A stretch of DNA of 64,000 bases from Pseudofabraea citricarpa. Its lineage: Eukaryota; Ascomycota; Leotiomycetes; Helotiales; Dermateaceae. The stretch is taken from NCBI GenBank assembly GCA_029641185.1, contig JAPWGK010000023.1, positions 1 to 64,000 of the forward strand, written 5' to 3'. Shown here piece by piece: positions 57,651 through 64,000 of this stretch (the first letter of the stretch is position 1; every line of letters starts with the position of its first letter). Under the pieces are notes generated by a model that made no database searches, had not been told where the DNA came from, and saw only the letters and a program-made list of their open reading frames with translations. A program made the position numbers and the translations under genes.

Positions 57651-60600
57651 ATGACGGACCATTTAAAAAATGGACCAACGCGGCTCTCTACGGAGGATTA
57701 TACTGTGGGGTGGATTTGCGCCATACCGAAAGAGTTGCAAGCAGCTCGTGCGATGCTTGATACCGAACATCGGCCATTAGAAACTCAAGCTCGACATGAC
57801 GAGAACAATTATATACTTGGGAGTATCGGAGGGCACAATGTTATAATTGCCTGTCTTCCCGAGTACGGAACTGTGGGAGCCGCAACGGCTGCGAAGTCTA
57901 TGCAGAACTCCTTTCCGAGCTTGAGATTTGGGTTAATGGTAGGCGTTGGAGGAGGTATACCAAGCTCGATGCATGATATTCGACTCGGTGATATTGTGGT
58001 GTCTCTGCCAAGTGAGCAGGGCGGAGGTGTGGTTCAGTACGATCTGGGGCGCCTCGAAGTGGATGGATTTTGTCGGGTTAAGACACTCAATAAGCCACCG
58101 ACACTCCTGAGAACAGCAGTGGCAACTATGAGATCGGATAAGACCCTCAGGCGAGAAATCTGGAAAACAGTGGAGCACACTTTCTGTGTTGTTGATGATG
58201 ATGACGACGAGGACGAAACCCCCTGGACCAGTCCTGGCCCAGAAAAAGATGCCCTTTACGAAGCTAGATACATACACAATAGGGGAAAGCCCACTTGCGC
58301 AGAATGCCCAGAGGTCAATAAGGTCGCAAGAGCACCACGCAAGAACCCGTATCCTTCTATCCATTACGGAAATATTGCGTCAGGAAATCTAGTGATGAAG
58401 GATGCTGTGCGGCGAGACTTGCTCGGCGAGCGAGAGAACGTGATCTGCTTCGAGATGGAAGCCGCCGGATTGATGGACGACTTTCCTTGCTTGGTCATAC
58501 GAGGAATCTCCGATTATGCAGACTCGCACAAAAATTGGGAATGGCAGCCGTACGCTGCAGCAGTGGCCGCGGCATATGCTAAGAAACTTCTCGGCTTGAT
58601 TGCGCCTGAACGTGTTGCTAGATTAAACCCTATTGCTAAAAGTAAGTAGGAGGATTCTGCTCTTGGGGTCATTTGATAGCTTGGGTCACTGCATTATCTT
58701 TTCTGTAAAGGATGTTTTGGAGAGCTCTCAATCTCTTTCCATAGGAATGTACACGTATCGGTAGCTGATTGAACTTCGTAGAAAACGTGCACTGGACGGT
58801 AGACCGAATCGTGAACCCCTTATTCACCGGACGACAAGACATCTTAGACGAGCTAAAGGACAAGCTGTGCAAGGAAGAGGTGTCTGACGACCAAATGCCA
58901 AAGATATTTATCATATACGGAATGGGTGGATCTGGCAAAAGTGAAGTCTGTCTGAAGTTTGCCCACGATAATCGCGAGAAGTGAGTGGCTATCAACGTCC
59001 TTTACTACTGAAATAACTAAACGTGGCAGATTCTGGGGAATCTTCTGGATCGACGGGACCAGCGAAGCAAGACTCCGAGACGGGTACAAGGCTGGTTGCC
59101 GAAGAGTGACGAAAGAAGATGTCGATTATGCCCGCGCCAAAGAATGGTTCGAAAATCTCGCCGAGTCCTGGCTTGTAATTCTGGACAACTGCGATGACCC
59201 TGAAATCAATTACAAGAATTATTTTCCCAGTGGAAACCGGGGAACTATACTGATGACCACCCGTAACCCCGACTGCACAGAATATTCAACTATCGGCTGT
59301 CGGGAATTTCAAAAGCTGGGCAAAGAAGAGTCAATTACCTTGCTCCTCAAAGCATGTCGTGATCCAGCGAATCCCGACCAATACAGCCGAGAAGACGCAA
59401 GTCCAGTCGTTGCCAAGCTCAGCGAACATGCTCTCGCCTTGACTCAAGCAGGAGCATATATAAGAAAGAAATTTTGCAAGATGCATGAATATCCATCCTT
59501 GCTGGAGAGCCAAAGAAAGTCTCTACTCAGATTTCGACCACAGCAGGGAGGTTCTATATACGGTGATGTCTATGCCACATTCGAGGTTTCAGCGGCAGCC
59601 ATGGAGAAGACTGGAACACGCGAATGTTCAGATGCGTTGGAGTTGCTTGGTGTCCTTGCTCACCTGGATCGCAATGGTGTGAGCGAAGAAATTGTCTCGC
59701 GTGCGTGGAACTATCCATGGCGAATTATTGAGCCAGAAGAAGATTCTGTGCGTGATCTCTCAACCTGGCACATCTCGCACCGCCCAGGATTCATGCGCGC
59801 ACTAGATGCGACAGAAGAAAAACATGATCTCACGGCATGGCGGAAAGCAAGAGGAGTCCTCCTCTCATTCTCCCTCATCACTCTCAACCCGGCTACGGAT
59901 GACATCTCCATGCATCCACTGGCGCATGGCTGGGCGAAAGATCGATTGGAAGCTGTTGACGCAGACGGAGCGTGGGCAGCAGGAGCAACACTTCTCGCCC
60001 TGTCAATCTACAGCCTCAGATGGGAAGCCTTCTTTGCGCACCCGCGCCTCTACTCCCACCTTGATTTCTGCCTGGGAAGCAAACCCGCACAATTCTTCGA
60101 CAAATTCCAGCCCGCAGAAGTGTGCAGGATATTTGATAGGTTCGCTTGGGTGCTCTATCAATTAGGGCATGACAAGCGGGCCTATGAAATCATCAGCCTT
60201 CTCTCCACACGAATTGGACGCGACATTCAGCCCCACACTCGCTTCTGGAGAGACGTTCAATATCTGCATGCAGCGTGTCTGGGGAAAGAAGATAAAACCA
60301 AAGAAGCGATTTGCTTGCTGGAACAGATCGTGGATTATGATAGAACACGCCTAGCTGCGGAACATACTGGCCGCTTATATGCACAAGAAGACCTTGCAAT
60401 GGCTTACGAACAGGATGGACAAAATGAAAATGCTTTGAACCTGTTGAAAAATGTGCTTCGTGTGCAGCAAAGGGTATTAGAACCCGCACATGAAGACCTT
60501 CTTTCCTCACAACATGACTTAGCACTCACGTATTACAAGCTAAAGAAATATCAGCAGGCTTTAAAGCTACAGAAAAGGGTAGTCCACGCACGTCAGATAG

Positions 60601-62027
60601 CACTAGATGCGAAACATCCAATACTCTTAACAACAAAAACCCTGCTTGCTACCATATATCTATCTCTAGACCAGCCTCAGAGGGCTTTGAAGCTGTTCAA
60701 AGCCGTCTTCAAACTGCAAAAAAAAACACTCCATACTACAAATTCACATCTTTTATCCACAATGCATGAGCTGGCACGAGCCTATAGTGATAGCGGGGAA
60801 CCAGGAAAGGCTTTGAAACTGCTGAAGAAGGTGGTGGAATTAAGAGCAAGAACTTTGGATGCTACACATCTTGACCGTCTGGCATCGCAGCATAATTTAG
60901 CAAAGGCATATTCAGACACTAGCCAACCTACAAAGGCTCTCAAGCTACTTGAAAATGTGGTTGAGATAAGAGAAAGAGTGCTAGATGCTACACACCCTGA
61001 CCGTCTGGCATCGCAGCATAATTTAGCAAGGACATATTCAGACACTAGCCAACCGACGAAGGCTCTCAAGCTACTTGAAAAGGTGGTTGAGATAAAAGAA
61101 AGAGTGCTAGATGCTACACATCCCAGTCGTCTGGTATCGCAGAATGAACTAGCAGTGGCATATTTAGACACTGGCCAACCGACGAAGGCTCTCGAGATAC
61201 TTGAACATGTGGTTGAGATAAGAGAAAGAGTGCTAGATGCTACAGATCCTGGGCTTCTGGTATCGCAGTATAATTTAGCATGGACATATTGGAATACTAA
61301 ACAGTATCAAGAAGCTGTACAACGAATGGAAGTAGTGGTCAAGATCCAAAGCACAACTTTGCACCCCGAGGACGAGTCGCGTAAGGCATCTGAAGAGTGG
61401 CTGTCTGAATGGAAATCGATTCTGAATGAAGGACAGGTCAGCAATGATAATGGCCGTAATGAAGCAGAACAGTCCTCTGAGGGTCAAGAAGGAGAATATC
61501 AAGGCTCGAGGACTATGAGTAGTAGTTTTGCGAGGTTAATTGTGGCTATTTCTGATACGCTAAATCATGCCATCGCAAACAATAATGGTGAGACGGAACA
61601 GGCTCTTGAGATTCAAGAAGGAGAGGTGGAAACTGCAAGCATCAGTTCGTGTGGTTCAAGTTTGGTTGTATCTGATGCCTCGAGTTTTGTCATTTCCGAG
61701 ATTGGGAGTCCTTATGTTATGTCGGACGATTCTGCAGATGAAGCAATATCTGAAGCTGGTTCCGAGGTCGAAATGGAACTTATTAAGGAAGGGGGAAGAA
61801 TACAAGAAGTCGATGAGGAGGAGGAGCAGATACCAGATATTGGGAGCATGTCCTTAGCTCAGCCAACCCCCATAGCAGCAGAAAGAGGAAGCGTCCCGAG
61901 AACAACAGCCGACTCACCAATGCACGATGGGTCTTCAGATTCTATTCAGAAAGGAAAAAGGAGGAGAGATAGATTCAAGGAGATATTCAAGCGAAAGGGA
62001 CGGAGTGATAACATGGTGGATGTCTGA
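57651..62027 (+). CDS. Fungal NLR-like receptor: PNP_UDP / NB-ARC / TPR
   Basis: Three exons: 57651-58641, 58782-58980 and 59030-62027; 1395 aa. Residues about 15-320 form a PNP_UDP (nucleoside phosphorylase-like) domain (YTVGWICAIPKELQAARAML, GGIPSS, EMEAAGLMDDFPCLVIRGISDYAD), with an acidic tract DDDDDEDE inserted. The NB-ARC domain follows: P-loop YGMGGSGKS (near 378), WLVILDNCDD as Walker B, LMTTRN, and MHPLAHGW (Met691), which may serve as the MHD motif. From about 770 to 1130 there are tetratricopeptide repeats of 42 residues, then an acidic, serine-rich tail ending in a basic segment. Such proteins act in self/non-self recognition and programmed cell death in the cytosol. The TPR block is nearly identical between units, as in recognition receptors that diversify quickly. 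Confidence 0.95.
60861..61300 (+). repeat. Near-identical 126-bp TPR-encoding units
   Basis: Units start at 60861, 60987, 61113 and 61239, exactly 126 bp (42 codons) apart. The first two differ at about eight positions by eye. Encoded units read ATHxDRLASQHNLAxxYSD then TSQPTKALKLLExVVEIxERVLD. The third and fourth are more diverged. The array keeps frame in the NLR gene, so unit number could change without breaking it. Confidence 0.9.
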
Positions 62028-64000
62028 GGGCTAAGCAAGCAAATGTACATTGAACTTCAATACTTTGACTAAATATGCCACTGTCAACATCTATTTGTAA
62101 TCTTAGCACAACCAAAAAGTATTAGGCATAATTAAACTAATTCCCAGCCTTTCCACTTCCAAACTCTTGGAAATCAGAATGTTATTCCATGAAGGTCCTT
62201 GGAAAAGTTAATTGATAGACGAGTTGAAGACCTGGCCTTTCTTAATCATCTAACAGGCACTGAAATACAAACCAGAGGAGCTCCAAAACATATTACACAG
62301 AAGTTAAGCATAGTGTATGTCAGCATACAACTAAAATGTATAAAATATCTCAAAATTCCCAATGCAATAAGAATTATGTGACAATGAAGTAAATGCTTCT
62401 AGCTAGCAAGGGATTTCTCGAGAATGTTTCACTACAAGTCAACATACACATAGTAAAAGATACCATGGATTCTAATTTATGGATCGTATATTGCCCTCCT
62501 CTCAAACCTGTTGAAGAGAACCATACGGATCACAACAGAAATAAGCGAGGAGATTTATATCGGTAAGGGAGGTAGTTATGAACGACTGCCTACTTAACAT
62601 TATCTAGCGACTTCATCAACCAATCTGAAGTACAGGTTTTAATGGCCAACCAGACAAGTTCCTCTCCATCTGACCTTCTTGTCGCGAAACCCCCAAATTT
62701 TAGCTGAAGTTGTACCACCACGTGACAACGAAATTCACTTGAAGTCATAAGACCTCCTTTAATTGTCAAACTGGCAAAGTCCTATGTTTCTACCTTACAG
62801 GCAATTCCAGATTGATTTCAGATAACTTCATGGGACTAAAAACTAGAATAGCTATTTATCATACTTGCGGCTTGAGAAGTACGGTTCCTTATGCTTAATT
62901 CAACTTAGACGTTGAAATATCATCTCTTCCTTATATCACTAGTAGAAGCCTTATCATTGTTGATATCCACAGAATGGATTGTAAGAAAGAGTGCTTGACG
63001 TTGCTGTGGTTGGCGCGTCGATCTTCCTTAAAGGCTTACGATAGGACTCCGCCATGACGTGTTGTTGACTCGGTACTGTCATCGAGGAATGGATATATGG
63101 TGCTAAAAACGAGGAAAATATACCAAGGAAAGATCTTTCGTCTTCGAAATAAAATTTAATCTGGATTTGTATACTTGATATATCTAAATAACAAACATAA
63201 GCTCAGGCAGGCTAGATATTTCATGAAGAAAGAAAAATCTCAGTGAGAACCTATGGCACTTAGTTGCTCTCCAAGCAGTCGTGTGTACAAAATATCTGTG
63301 CTGATATTTTGCTGTAGATTTGTTAATAGTTAATTCTTGACTTGGCATTCTGGGCCATCTCGCGTAAACATGCGTTGCAGACCCCGCTCTTCTACTTGAC
63401 GATTACCAGTATTCTCAACTGAAAAAGCCCAGATCAGGACTCTAGAGACCCGCACAGCATGCGCAGATAAGAACTCACAAGCGTATCAAAATTTAAAAAC
63501 CTGTCATCCCCTACTTGTACATTCAGTGTTTGCAGGATCAATTCGAAGTGGTTCCAGACACACCAAGCAAGCAAATTCTGGACACTTTTTGTCTTAGCTC
63601 TGCAATCTACCCCTCAGTGGCTTTATTCGCGGGAGCTAAATCACGGATGCGGGTTTTCGGACGAAAAAGCAAAAGAACCCGAACGAACTGGTTCTAGAAG
63701 GTTTTGGGAATGGAAGCTAGCTCGGTTATTTCGGGCGCGGGAGGAGCTCGGTTGGTGAGGATAGGGGAAACTCTCGCTTAGCTTATTTCTCTCCCGCTCG
63801 CTGGTCGAAAGTCTATGGGGAGGAGAGTTTGATCTTGACAAGCCGTCCGTGTAATGCATTCCCGGAAAAGTATCTCCGGTAACCAGATGCGAAAGCGCAT
63901 GGGAAATGGGATAAGAGAAATAAATCAGATTATGTCTAAATGGGGGTTGTGATACAGATTTTGGTACATGATTTTTCGATCCCCCCCTCTCTTGCCCCCG
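62028..64000. other. Intergenic, no gene seen
   Basis: About 2 kb after the NLR stop codon with normal dinucleotide use. Only short open frames without domains (for example minus-strand 63641-63859) are present. No RNA gene or repeat was recognised. Confidence 0.45.

Overview
The window is nuclear DNA of a filamentous ascomycete (Pezizomycotina). The evidence is spliced genes with introns of mostly 43-70 bp (donor near GTAAGT, a CTRAY-like branch site, YAG acceptor), a highly reducing polyketide synthase, fungal transporter families, a PNP_UDP/NB-ARC/TPR receptor and a transposon block mutated by RIP. Leotiomycetes is a guess only. All spliced models below were built by hand from splice signals; each gives a coding length divisible by three and one continuous reading frame.

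Region 1 (1-7030) is extremely AT-rich and has almost no CA or TG dinucleotides, the mark of repeat-induced point mutation (CpA to TpA). A dead Ty3/gypsy element can still be read on the plus strand: reverse transcriptase, RNase H end, integrase, chromodomain, polypurine tract and the start of an LTR. A second, unidentified decayed coding stretch lies on the minus strand near the left end.

Region 2 (7225-28596) looks like a secondary-metabolite cluster directly beside the RIP block. It holds a berberine-bridge-type FAD oxidase, a divergently transcribed 2584-aa HR-PKS (KS-AT-DH-MT-ER-KR-ACP), two cytochrome P450s, an SDR, and an unusual divergent pair of proteins with signal peptides: a crotonase-fold protein and an ACMSD-like amidohydrolase. 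No release domain, transporter or cluster-specific transcription factor is visible.

Region 3 (29562-44895) holds a DUF924 protein, a SUR7/PalI-type membrane protein, an OPT oligopeptide transporter (7 exons), a PEBP protein, an argininosuccinate-lyase-like enzyme and a secreted GH35 beta-galactosidase with 10 exons, two of whose introns are GC-AG.

Region 4 (45289-55558) has an unidentified two-exon gene, an uninterrupted alkanesulfonate-monooxygenase-like flavoenzyme, an array of seven 22-23-bp repeats with variable spacers, a DAL5-type MFS permease and an intracellular exo-rhamnogalacturonan-lyase-like (PL26-like) protein. The permease, the PL26-like protein and the GH35 enzyme could act together on pectin side chains and rhamnogalacturonan fragments.

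Region 5 (57651-62027) is a 1395-aa NLR-like receptor (PNP_UDP, NB-ARC, TPR) whose TPR units are nearly identical at DNA level. No gene is visible in the last 2 kb.
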